NCBI GenBank assembly: GCA_900642245.1
Contig: CAAAJI010000094.1
Location: 108,355 to 161,656 of the forward strand
Direction: 5' to 3'
DNA from: Fragilaria radians
Taxonomy: Eukaryota; Bacillariophyta; Fragilariophyceae; Fragilariales; Fragilariaceae
Length of the DNA: 53,302 bases
The translations under genes were made by a program, and so were the position numbers. Under the pieces are notes generated by a model. The model was not told where the DNA came from. It saw nothing but the letters and a program-made list of their open reading frames with translations, and ran no database searches. Every line of letters starts with the position of its first letter. The stretch's first letter is position 1. This document shows, piece after piece, positions 18,166 through 29,768 of the stretch.

Positions 18166-21100
18166 ATGTCGTTGTATCATGGGACTCTACACCTTCTATG
18201 CGAAGAGTGCAAATGGGGAGAAGTAAAGAGACTGCTTATGTCGTCGGAGAATCAAGATATCGACTTGCCTAGAGAATTTATGGATAAATCTGCAATTGAA
18301 AATGCACTTTTAAAACGAGAAGGTCCTCTGGATTGGACTCCGCTGATGATATCATGCGCAAAAGCACCTGTAGACATAGTTGCACTAATATGCAAGGCTC
18401 AGCCAAAAGCATGTCTAATACCTGACAAATCTGGATCCCTTCCAATACACTTTTGTTCCACATTTCGGAGAGACGCGTTTGTTGAAATACTTTTAAAGTT
18501 ATTGTGTGAATTTTCACACTCGTCTGTTGAGGTGAAAAATGCGTGGGGACAAACAGCCCTTCATTCTCTACTTGATGCCAAAAAAATTGCCCCCATAGGA
18601 TGTATTCGAGTCCTATTGGACCAAGGCCAATACACAAACCAGGCGCTGCAAACCCGAGATAAAAATTACAATTTGCCTTTGCATATTGCGGCTTGTAAAA
18701 AACTTCCGGCGGAATATATACAGGCGTTGGTGGAAGCATTTCGAGGTGCATGCTTCGAGACAGATCGAACAGGCAGTCTTCCTTGTCACATTTTGCATAC
18801 TGTAACTCAGGGTCAGGCAGATGTCAAAAGTATCGAAGCTCTACTCATACCTCTAGCAATTGGAAGTGTTCGACAGAGACAAAACTCATTTACAAACGCT
18901 AGACCTACATCTTGGGCTCAGCTTATGAGTCTTTCGAGACAAGCATCTAAAATTCAAGAGACTCAACCGCCGATGACTAGTCAATCTAGAACTCTAGCTC
19001 AGGACGCCTGCAGAGTGAAAGGAATGTCTCAAATTCTACCTCTTCACATAGCCGCTCACTATGGTGTAAGGTTAGAAATCTTGAAAGGGATTTGTCGGCA
19101 ATATCCGGAAGCAGCAAAGGTAAAAATACCTTGGCCGAAAATTACATTAGACGATTCGGTTCATGAAAGACATGATAGTCCACTGAAGGCTAAGGAAACC
19201 AGAAGCTCTTTGAACGGAAAACACCCGTCGACAATTGATGAAGAAGAAGAGGGCTACGAAAGCGATCCCAGTGATGATGAAAGCGAAGAAACAGGAAATA
19301 ATCAAAGAAAAAGCAATCATATTGACACACCTAAGGTCGGCATTTCAATTAACAATATAGGCGAAGTAGAGGAGGAACCATGGGAGGAAGAATCATTACG
19401 CACTCCCTCAGAATCCGAGGACGAAGATGTTTTCGGTATAGAAGTCTCAAATGGTAAGAAAGCCGAACAAGAATTTTTAAGGGAAGAAACAATAGATGTT
19501 ACTTGTCTTTGCCCTTTAGAAATTTTCGAACGTGGGAGAGCGTTTATGGAAGCCAATAGCGCTCTAAGCTTACAGGACACAGGAGAATTGGAAGAAATCA
19601 AAGTAGGCGAAATCCTCTCCAATTATATGCGGCGTTCTGACTTATTGCTTGCTTACTATCCTGGAGCACAAAATCAGGAAACAAGCATAAGGTATTTGGA
19701 TGATACAAATAGACTTTCTCGACTGGAAAACCAAATTAAGAAGGAGGCTTCTGAAAATGGATATCTGCTAAGCGACACTGCCGCCTTAATCTGGACCTAT
19801 CTTACTGAATACGACGACGTGGAATATCCAAAGAAGTACATCCATTCTATTGGTCGAATTTTAACCTCTCTAGAGCCGTGTGCTATATGGAAGTTATGTT
19901 TTGTACAGCTTTTTGATCGGGATGTTTTTGTTACAATATGCTGCACTGGAAGGACAGTCGCGCAAGAAGCAGAAATGCGTACCCCTTCAACTCGCATGGA
20001 TCATATGCTAAAATTTTATTGGTTCCAGTACCTGCTCACAACATTTTTGGACTCTATTGATGCTTTGAATTATTCAATGGCTTGCCGATATACTCGAGCT
20101 GGAGGGGTGAGACTTTTACCCCAGGTGCCATTGCGAGTTACAGAAGCAACTTGGAAAAAGGCAGTAAAAGAGAAAGAGAACTCTCCTCCAAAGCCATGGC
20201 AAAGAATCGATGTCCTCGTCACGCAGCAGTGTACTCATTCAATATTCATTTCCTTCTATGTAGAGTGGAAACAAAGTGATGAATCAAAAACTGATGATCA
20301 AAGTAACGAGAATTGCTGTGGTGGAATGCTTGTGGTTAGGGACGATAATCGCAAATTGAGACCAGATTCAATGGAACCGTGGGGAAAGGCTGTTGTTGCA
20401 TATGCTAAAACACCCACTATATCTGGATCACTAGTGCGATTGAGTTTTCAGCATACCCCTGGACGATCCTATGGTCTTTGGCACTACAATCATGGCCCCG
20501 AAGGGTCCATCCTTTCTGTATCAGATGTTAGAGTCAGACAACTCATTCACTCCTGTGATTCACACGGTCGATCTCCTCTTCATCTGCTACTTAGTAGCTT
20601 CGTCGACCAGCCAGCAAATCCGATGTTAAACATGCAAGTTTCCTTGCTTCTTGCAGCAAACTTTGGTTCCGGCGATTCTGTGGGTGATGTTCCACTTCAT
20701 TATGCCTTAAAATGTGGTGTCAGCGAAGAGGTTCTTACCTCCATCATTACAGCGAGTCCTTCAGCGTTAATGGATACAGATAAGGAAGGCCGTACTCCTA
20801 TGCATGCTGCTTTTCTCTTGAGTAGAGACGAGCCTCCAGCTCTGGGTATCATAAGAGCCCTGTTAACCTCCCCTGGAGAAAATGCGATTCGCTTGAAAGA
20901 CTCTCATGGGAGATTACCAATACATATTGCTTCCGAGCGTGGTGCTGGAGAAGCTATTCTTAGAATGCTAATTGAAGCGTATCCGGATGGTTGCTATCGC
21001 CAGAATAAGTATGGTGACCTTCCTCTTCATCTGCTAGTTAGACACGGCACAGCACTGACGACTACGGTAGAGCTTCTCTTGCGACCCATCATGCATAATG

Positions 21101-24100
21101 ATACAATATGCAAAATTCCTGGAGCACAGGGCGTCAATCTACCTTTGCATATAGCTGCAGAATATCAATGCTCGTTCAAGGTGCTGGAAAAGCTGCTACA
21201 AACCTATGGGGACGCAGCTCTAATTCCTCGAGAAACAAACAAGTCAATGGGGTCTAAGGTTCATCAGGCTGTTGAATATGCGCTTGATATTTTTGAGCAT
21301 GGAGGTAAAAGCCTTAGTGCAGATGATTCAGTTCAAGTGAAAATGCCATTTCAAGCGAAAGAAGCAGTTTCATCCGCCGACTTTGCTTTAAGGTCGGATC
21401 TTATTTTCGTGTACAATCCTTTGCTTGTGAATCAGACCACAGGCAAGCCTTATAGAAGGGATCGAGAAAGAATCCGACGATTGGAAAATATGATAAAACG
21501 TGAAGCTTCGCAGTGTGGTGAAGACAGAAAGATTAATCGATTAGCAAAATTATCTGATATGGCTCAGCATGGCTGGATTTTTCTTTGCACGTACAGCAAT
21601 GGGGACGACGTATCAGATAATTTTGCTGGTGCAGTGCGGAGAATTTTAAGAGGCATGTCAGGAAGTGCAGTGGACGTCCTTGCGCACACTAAAAACCCAA
21701 AAATGTCTGACATGATGATTAAGGATTGTGCAACACCGGTTTGTCGACTTTTAATCATGAGTAGACTAAGATTTGTGGGACGTTATGTCCTTTATGATGA
21801 AGTTCATCCCGTCCATAAGTCGGAATCATGTCTGGTTATGAGGGCTAAAGATCATGGACTTGAAGATGAATACAGAAGAATCATGACTATCTACGATGCT
21901 AAAGAACAGCATGTTGATGATGATATTTCAGATGCAGGTAGTGAACCTCCTTTGCTTCCAAGTACTAACGAACCGAATGAAGTTACTCTGGAAATGTTTG
22001 TGAAGTTTGCTGTCATGATGGGGGTAAGGCAGGACGTAGCTAGGGAGGAAGTTTTAAACCTCTTATCACTGGAAAGAACAAAAGTTGAAAGTATTGAAAA
22101 TCCTATGGTTTCTACAGTTGAAGGCCACGGCTCTATCTGTTCTGGTGAAGAGTTGTTCTCCGGAGATGATGAAACGATAGACACAAAAAAGAGAGATCCT
22201 GACGATGAAAATGCACTTTCAGTGGGGAAAGAAGTATTTACTACGTTTTGTAGAGCGCATCGGCTCAATTCTTTGGGTGTTCGTACCGTTGTCATAAAGT
22301 TCATGAAAGATGTAGTGCAGTTTCGACGTGAAATCGAAGTAAGGGCTTCTCTTAATCTGAGTGATACAACATGGCCAGTTGTTCCCATACTTGATGACTA
22401 CAGTGTCGATCGCATCGATGCCTCCCGAAAGAAAGACATTGACATCATGTCTTCAAGGGATGATGTAGCCGAAGATAATATAAGCAGCGCACCAGAGAAC
22501 AGAGATGAGCTCTATGCTTTGGATATTCTCGAAAAAAACGCATCCGTGCACAACTTTGCGTTATACAAATATGCAGTAGTTATGCCGGCTGGCGATCGAG
22601 ACCTGGGAGAAATTTGCCAGCATGAAGAACTGGGGATTTTGCAAGTTAGAGAATATATGCTACAAGTTGGAAATGCACTACACAGTTTACATCAAGCAGG
22701 TAAGTTCGTTGTACCTGCAACCTTTTTTTGAAAATCTGATTAACAGCATGGTATCAGGTATGATTCATGGCGATCTCAAGATGGAAAATGTTGTTCGCTT
22801 TGGAAAAAATCTAGCTTTGATTGACTTTGATGGAGCGCATAAGATCCACGGGAATGACTACTCGGAAAAAATGGGAGGAGGTTCTTCTAAATTCTGTACC
22901 GGTGTTCTTCCTCCTGAAATGATCTCTAAAGTTGATCTAATTTCTGATTATCCACGGCTCATTAAATACGAAGATTATTGGAGAAGAGTATCAGAAGATG
23001 CAAAAGACATAAATTTATTAACTCCTGACGACATTCAAACTATTTCTTCAGTTATCAAGTCGCTACTTGCGAAGGCAGATGTTGCTCGGAACCTGAGAAA
23101 GGCTATGCCACGAGGACTTCGTGATGAAATGAAGAATTTATATTCCGGGCTCGAAAATCCGAATGATTGGAAGGATATTTTATCTCTTTCATTGATAACA
23201 TTATCTTTTGATGATCTTCCATTTTCCCTTAATCGTTGTACGGAAGTGGATGAATTTGCTAAAGTTTGGAATCGGTTGCTTTTTCATGCTAAATTGTGGA
23301 GTAAGGTGAAGCCACGAATAACAAACGATGAGAAATTTGCGTTTATCATCAAAACGTATAATGATTTACCCGATGAGACCGGTTTCATCGAAGAAATCGA
23401 CGAGTCTTCTTTGCCTTATGCCTTTGTTCGTCCTTCTGAGAAAATTGATGTTTGGAGTTTTGGCGTTCTTTTGTTCGCACTTTGCAGCGGTGGATCTCTT
23501 TTTCACCTTGGATTCGGTGGTGATCTCCATGTCAGTGAAGATTTTCGCGAATTGTACGATTGGAATAGTCCAAAAGCAGAACGTCTTTTTCGGGAGAAAG
23601 TGGAAGATCCTATTGCTCAGGATTTACTACTTAAGATACTAGCCCCAGAAGATGCAAGACTTGTAGATATGTCGGTCGTCCTTCGGCACCCTTTCTTTGG
23701 CCCCTCATCCAATTCTGAAGCTCAACATATACTTGAACGACACGAAGAAGAGCAGCTCATGATAGAAGAAACTATTGTGATAAAAAGGATGACCAATGAA
23801 ACGAGGCGGAAAATGGAAGATTCGATGGAGCGACTTTGCAAGATTATATATGATATGGAAAAGATTGTGGTACCCACATGCCTTATTGTCCTCCCTTACA
23901 GGTTAGAAGAAGAGAATTACGAATTAAAGGTGAAATCTGAGAGAGACCTAGGACTTGCAGTTGAAATTGGATACTACATGCTAGAAATCAACCGAATCAC
24001 CGCCACTTTGTCATTTTTTCTTATGTTGAAGCGCTGCTTAGGATCCGGTATCAATCAAAAATCAATATTCAGATCGAAGTTCAAAGAGTGGACAAGATCC

Positions 24101-25135
24101 TGCAAGAATAAATCCGTACAAGAAGTGTCCTTAATTATTTTGAGCGAAATAGGATGTGGGGTAGAGTATTTAGGTATTTGCATTGAAATGATCAAAGAAG
24201 GGGAGACTCAAGCCCTGAAATTCCTTTCTAACCCCTTAAAGGAAGCTTACAAGCTAATATCTCAGACTATTGAGGCTATGGTGAAATGCTTTGAGGATGT
24301 ACAGGACTTATATCTTGTTGATGAAATTAATGGCATCCCAATCAAATCTGATCATACTGGAATCGATGACTCTAACCACCTTGTATATCCAATGGCGATC
24401 GATAGGAGCTCTGAAACCTTCAGAAAAGTGCTTTTCCCCTTCGTCAACATAGCTGTTATGAAGTTAACAGCTTCAAGGGGGCTAGTTGGCCTTGCGAAAT
24501 TACTCTGTCTTCCACTGTCATATGGAATACCAGAGAAATGGAAGTTTGTCTCCTCAGGCCTAGTTCATAAACCAGACAAGCCATCCTCTATTGCAGAATT
24601 TGCAGTTCTTCATGAAGTCATGAGCAGGCAAGAAATGATATCCATCAACGGAAACTTGGGCCAATTATCACATAACGATGTCATCAGGACTGGAAATGAA
24701 ATGATTCTCTTGGAGGATTTTTTCCGTGAGAATGACCCCCTCAGAACATTTGCAAATTTGCAGAGGATATCTGATGGAAAGGATAATAGTCCTGCGATCT
24801 GGACAGTAGAATCGGAAGTGACACGTATCCAAGGAGAGATAGAGCTTGCATCTGCAGAGCACAAACTGAGGGAATTAAAAAAAGAATGGGTGAAGAGACA
24901 AAAGATGCAAGAAGAAATTCAATTGCTGACACAACAAATAGAGCACATTCGCGGAATAAATATTCCTCATTCAGATAATTTGAACTCCAAAGAAGTCAAT
25001 GACACTAGACCCGGAGGAAAAAATGATGTGATGAATAGCTTGAATAGATCTTTTGAATCAGCTCCGGAAGGCAAAGATCATCAAAATAAGGCTCGCAAGA
25101 AATCAAGATTCAAGTCATACTTCGGGATTTGTTAA
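18166..25135 (+). CDS. Giant ankyrin-repeat protein with atypical C-terminal kinase (2303 aa)
   Basis: Exons 18166-22699 and 22758-25135, with a 58-nt intron (donor GTAAGT) that rejoins HSLHQA to GMIHGDLK; the sum is an exact multiple of three. N-terminal ankyrin-like repeats (LPIHFC, NLPLHIAACKKLP, LPLHIAAHYGV) lead to an acidic linker and a module RSDLLLAYYP...RLENQIKKEAS (residues 490 to about 585). A region rich in predicted beta strands follows, then a second ankyrin block (DVPLHYALKCG, LPIHIASERGAG, NLPLHIAAEYQ) and a second copy of the module, RSDLIFVYNP...RLENMIKREAS (from about residue 1076). A kinase N-lobe begins near GRYVLYDEVHP, is interrupted by a long acidic insertion, and resumes at VVIKFMKD (Lys1378). 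The catalytic loop is HGDLKMEN (Asp1517) and the metal motif is DFD (Asp1534). The last ~450 residues are mainly helical. Likely a signalling scaffold kinase; the substrate is unknown. Confidence 0.88.
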
Positions 25136-26440
25136 ACAGGATTTTTCCAGATCATGCAGAAATCTTCAAGCAGTTTTCATTTTTCGTTCGATAACCTGTC
25201 GTTGCTTTAATTTCATTCTGATATTGCTATATATCTCTAGCACAGAACTTACCAATAGAGAAGTAAAGTTCCTTAAATGCCTTCCGATAATTAATCAACG
25301 TGAAGATACAAATCACTTTCTCCTTAATCAATAATAAATGTAAGTGAATGCTTTGACCCTATGACCTCTCTAAAATGCTTATGTAAGTCTGAGTGCACTT
25401 TTTTGATGACAACTCAACAAATTATCCCTTTTCTAAGTGGTAAGAAATACTTGGCTTACTTACATTGCTATAGTCATTTGTTAATCGCCTAGTGAATTCA
25501 AGGAGAAAGTTATTTTGGAGCTGCATCCTCAAAATGCTTTCCATGAATACAATATTTTGTTTCTTATCAAAGGTTCGTCAATTTGTTGGACACTTAATGA
25601 TAAGAAAATTGTAAGTATAGTTCAGACTATTGCTTTACCTGATTCTTTGAAAAAGACTTAAAAGCAAAGATAGTGATGACACACTTTTAAATTGTAAAAT
25701 TTCACTTTACCAAATGTCCTTTGTGCTTAAAGCCTCAATGCGACAGGCTTTCACCTATTAAACTGTCAAAGCAAGAGAGCAACGCTTCAATTAGATCCAA
25801 ACCAAAAAGAGAAGTAGAGTTACAAGGAATCAGAGTTACATAAACTTTGACACTTCCAAGGATTGTGTTTAGAAACTGCCAAACAACTTGGATGTAGCTA
25901 TTTGATTTCAATTATTTAATTCAGTATGCTTAGGTTGTAAATAAAACTTAGCATCAACTCTTGAAAGATAATCTTTTTGGCGTTTCTTTTCTTGTGTATT
26001 AGCATAGACCTTTCTAAGTCATATAGTTCCCATGTGACACATTTGTACAAAACTCTTTTATGAGTTTGGATTAAATTGTATGTGGTCTATATCTTTATAA
26101 AGGAGATATACCCAAAAGACATCTTTACAAATAAGACTGACTTATCATTTTCATGATTTGATAAATCATAGACTGCTTTACCAAATGGAAAGAGATTGGG
26201 TGTTGCTTAATATCTCCACAAGAAAGGAACAGAGAAATTGGTGCTGTTGCTGGAAAGGAAAGGACTATAATCACACAGACATTCCACAATAGCAAGAGAA
26301 TGACTTAATTTCTTGGGAATAAATTTTGATGAGGCGCAACTGTCTTTTCTTTTCCAGAAGAAATGTTTTCATCACAGATGATGAAGTCCATTACAGGTCA
26401 CACTGGAAGTACTCATTTGCGGTTTGGAGGTATTGAAGCA
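25136..26440. other. Intergenic region, no gene seen
   Basis: About 1.3 kb between convergent genes. No open frame has a recognisable signature and no repeat structure stands out. It may include old transposon-derived DNA, since the transposon field starts just beyond the next gene, but I cannot support a specific call. Confidence 0.55.
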
Positions 26441-27247
26441 TTAAGTGTTAAAATAGAACTCTTGACAGTTACTCCTGGGAAGAATAAGCTCTTCCCATTC
26501 CCCCTCAAAGGGTAGCTCATATAGAGCGTCAACTTGGGTAATGCCTTGAAGTTTTCCATTGCGCGTTGGCGAGAGTTGGGAACTGAGCAATAATTCTTGT
26601 GCAACCAGCTCCTTCGCATTTTTTCCGGTTATTATATCCAAACAGTATGGATCTATCGAAAAGCTGAAGCTTTTATCATCTTCTTCACAAATTTGCATAG
26701 AATTAGGCTCGCTATCTTTCTCTCTGTAGAATTGTTGCCTCGATGTGATTTGAGCAAGCGCTTGAAAAGAGCTTATTTCAAATTCGATTGAGGTTTCGTT
26801 GTACTTGGCGATCTCGCTAGTGCTCAAAGTATGTTTCATTTGATTGAGTCTCCACAAAGATTGAGGTTTGTTCATTGTCATAGCTTCACGAAGACAGTGT
26901 CCCACTTTGTCACTACATAATACATAATACGCATTGTTAATTTCTAATTGCCATGTAACTTGATTAGGCATTTCATAATCCTTAAGAACTCACCGTGCTG
27001 ACTTTATTCCGGCAACAAAGTAGCATTCTGACGAACAATCTTTTTTCAAAAATCTTCCACCTCGCATTATGATGTTTCTAATAATTTCTCGAAGTATTAA
27101 ACTTTTATCACTCTTATTTTCAGCTTGGGCATACTTAGGAAGGTGGCGATCGATGAGGCTTTTAAGATATTGATTTCCGTCATGCTTCTGACACTCAGTA
27201 CTTCTACCGCATAAGACGTCTCGATGATCAGGAGCAACCAACTTCAT
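26441..27247 (-). CDS. DUF6824-domain protein (diatom-type, possible DNA-binding or regulatory)
   Basis: Exons 27247-26994 and 26912-26441 (81-nt intron) encode 241 residues. The N-terminal domain reads RDVLCGRSTECQKHDGNQYL, then a Lys-rich helix, ILREIIRNIIMRGGRFLKKD, a short hydrophobic strand, and across the splice junction KSARDKVGHCLREAM. That is the DUF6824 pattern (DVLCGRG...HxGN...GGRFLK...A.eKvg.aLREA), a family greatly expanded in diatoms. The usual CGRG is CGRS and the usual aromatic before V is YF, but the spacing fits. The remaining 130 residues have no recognised domain. Function of the family is not established. The first ATG in frame (27247) was chosen; the frame is open three codons further without an ATG. 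Immediately upstream lies the copia remnant, so its promoter is probably bounded by transposon DNA. Confidence 0.8.
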
Positions 27248-27649
27248 TGAAAACACTTTTAGGCTGGTGCAAAGTGCGATTTTTCTTTTTCAAAACTGAA
27301 TGACGTGTCGAGCGATTCGATGTAAAAAGAAAGGGAATTCTCCAATCAAACTTTGTTTGATCATTTTATTTAGCTTGATCGTTTCAACTCAAAGAACAAA
27401 TCGAACAATTCTTTTTGTCAAGTAGAAAAACGAGAAAAAGTAATCCAATAGGGTTACGAGACATCATCTTACTATGAGAAAAAAATGTACGTTACAAAGG
27501 GAAACGCATACCCTATGGCAAAAGTTGTCTGAAGAATATTCAAATGCAAATGGCCGAGGCTATCAAAGAACCTCATTGACTGGGTTAGCATACTATTTGA
27601 TTTCTAATTTTGATCAAGTACTCTGAAAATTAACATGGCATAGGAAGCA
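27248..27649. other. Spacer between DUF6824 gene and copia remnant
   Basis: About 400 bp with no coding region. It should contain the DUF6824 promoter; a TGACGTGTCG motif at 27301-27310 lies about 50 bp upstream of the start codon. I cannot define a transposon end here. Confidence 0.5.
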
Positions 27650-29768
27650 ATTTGAAAAATTGAACATTTCTGAAACGCAATCAATTGATAAAGCGTTCTA
27701 GCGCTTTTTACTAGACCGTAGAGTGTCTTTTGTAAAATCAACTATGTATTATTGCCGACATTCAATCCAGAAGGTATATCCATATAGATTTCTTTGTCTA
27801 ACTTGCCATATAGGAATGCAGTTTCAATGTCAATGATTGTAGATCTCACTTCCCAAACAAGCTTAGCAATAAGTAAGATTCTAAAACTTACGTCATTGAT
27901 GACTGGAGCAAAACTTTCTTCAAAATCAACTCCAGGTGCTTGACTGTAACCGCAAGCCACAAGTCTTGCGCGAAAAGTGTCGTTTCTTTAAACTTTAAAT
28001 ATCCATTTGTTCCTAATGCATCTTCAGTCCTTTGGAGCTTGTACTTTGTCAATCACTTCCCAATCTCCTTTGCTCTTCACATCCGTGAGTTCCTTGTTGA
28101 TTGCTTCTCTCCATAGTCTTTGTTGTTTTTCATTCTTAATGTTCCTTGCTTCATGAAATGATGATGATTCGCGAACTTTGGAACTGCTAAAGAGAGCAAG
28201 ATTAGCTTGTTCACGGGAAATTTCCTGCCCTTCCTTATAACTGTCAATGGTCTGCCTTGCTTGGGGATTAAACCGACCTTCCAACCTCTTCAATGCACGG
28301 AGCACCTTTTCATTTTTGTTTTAACATTATTGCCATCCATAACGTTGACGTTATCCTTGTTATCACACTCTTGACAAATAACGATTCCGGTTGGTAGTTC
28401 ACTGACATCATCTTCATTTGACATGGAATTCCAGATCTATCCATTGCCCAGTCCTTGTAGGTTTTGTTTAGCCAGATGATATCTCTTGAAAGAATGATTG
28501 TATGAGTTTCAAGCTTTAACATTCAAAACACATCACGAGAGTGATTCTCTGCGTAACCTACAAAAAGATACATGACTTTTCCCGGTTTGCTAACTTAGAT
28601 TGAATCTTCTTCTTTGTAGTAACTACAGCAACTTCACCAAACATCTTCATCTTGAAGTTAAGGAGTCCTTGAGCCCGAAAATTCAAATTTAACACCAAAG
28701 GACTTAATTGCGGGATCATACTTCATAATCTTATTTTCACCTGCGTCGTCGCATCGAAGGTGTTTAACTGTCTGACCTGCAATTTTCAAATCAGTTAATA
28801 GGGTCTTGACTTTCCCCTTTAAGTCTGTTTTGCTTTTCAGGATGAAATTCCAACAATAATTGGTGTAGTCATCAAGAATGAGTACCCGAAATTTAGCACC
28901 ACCAAAACTTTTGTGTTGGATTGAACTTGTATCAATATATAGCAGTTCTGCCGGAATGGTACTCGAGTTTAACGATTCCTCTCTCTGTCGTGCCTTTGCA
29001 ATTGCACAATCTTTGCACACATCAAATTTACCAGAGGTTTTAAGGTTTCTAGACCGCAGTGTCCGAGAGCCTATGCAGATAATTAATCTCATAAGCATCA
29101 TTTATTGTTGCGTTAACAAACCCATTAAGTATACCTTCAGGTTGCAATACTTTCAACTTCACTCCGGTGACAAAGCCATTTCGTTGCTTTTATTATTCGG
29201 TCAAACTAGTGAGTCCCTTTGTTAAGGAGATAGAAATGTCTTCATTGTTCAACTAAAACCATTTTGAAGAGCCTTGTTTAGACTGAACAGGTTAATGTAA
29301 AGATCTGGTACATGCTTCACATCCAAGAATGTGACTGTCAACTTCCTTCCTTCAATCTGATCTACCTCATATTTCAGATCTCCAAGTTTCATGGCTTGTA
29401 AAGATTTGCCATTTCCGATTGTAATTGACTCATTTATGTCTTTAACATGTGTTAACCCTTCCATAGATTGACAGTAGTGACCACGTGCTTCACTGTCACA
29501 TCTCCAGATGTCACTTACAACATTGTTTTGAGTCGAAGTTGTAGCAAACGCGACATCATTAGAAGTTTCCCTATTCTTGATTTTCATTGCTCTTTGATGT
29601 ACTGTTTTGGCTGTGTTTATTCTTTAACTTGAGACAATTGAGCTTATAGTGCCCTGGTCTACGGCATTAAGTGCAATAGATGCCATTTTTTGAATTTACT
29701 TGATTTCCTCCATTTGACCTCCGATCCTTTGAGAATTGGTTTTACAAATTTTGAGCTCAATTCCGAGG
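27650..29768 (-). mobile_element. Decayed Ty1/copia retrotransposon (gag knuckle to reverse transcriptase)
   Basis: Read on the minus strand from 29768 down, the pieces come in copia order. First is a gag CCHC zinc knuckle (CRRPGHYKLNC) at about 29640-29690. Protease-region sequence follows (29587-29249, WRCDSEARGHYCQS...HVPDLYINLFSLNKAL), then an integrase zinc and core region (29101-28658) with CKDCAIAKARQRE and CDDAGEN. Next come FGEVAVVTTKKKIQSKL (about 28650-28580) and RDIIWLNKTYKDWAMD. The reverse transcriptase start follows (28305-27742, KQQRLWREAINKEL, then ACGYSQAPGVDFEESFAPV...IDIETAFLYGKLD), ending with KTLYGLVKSAR near 27700. Frameshifts and stops separate all pieces. The integrase is missing about 70 codons, including the catalytic Glu region. 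RNase H and both LTRs are absent. Not functional. Confidence 0.9.

Noticed and set aside
21891..22388. Minus-strand open frame of 165 codons
   Set aside because: Antisense shadow of the ankyrin/kinase gene; Ser-rich and without a signature.
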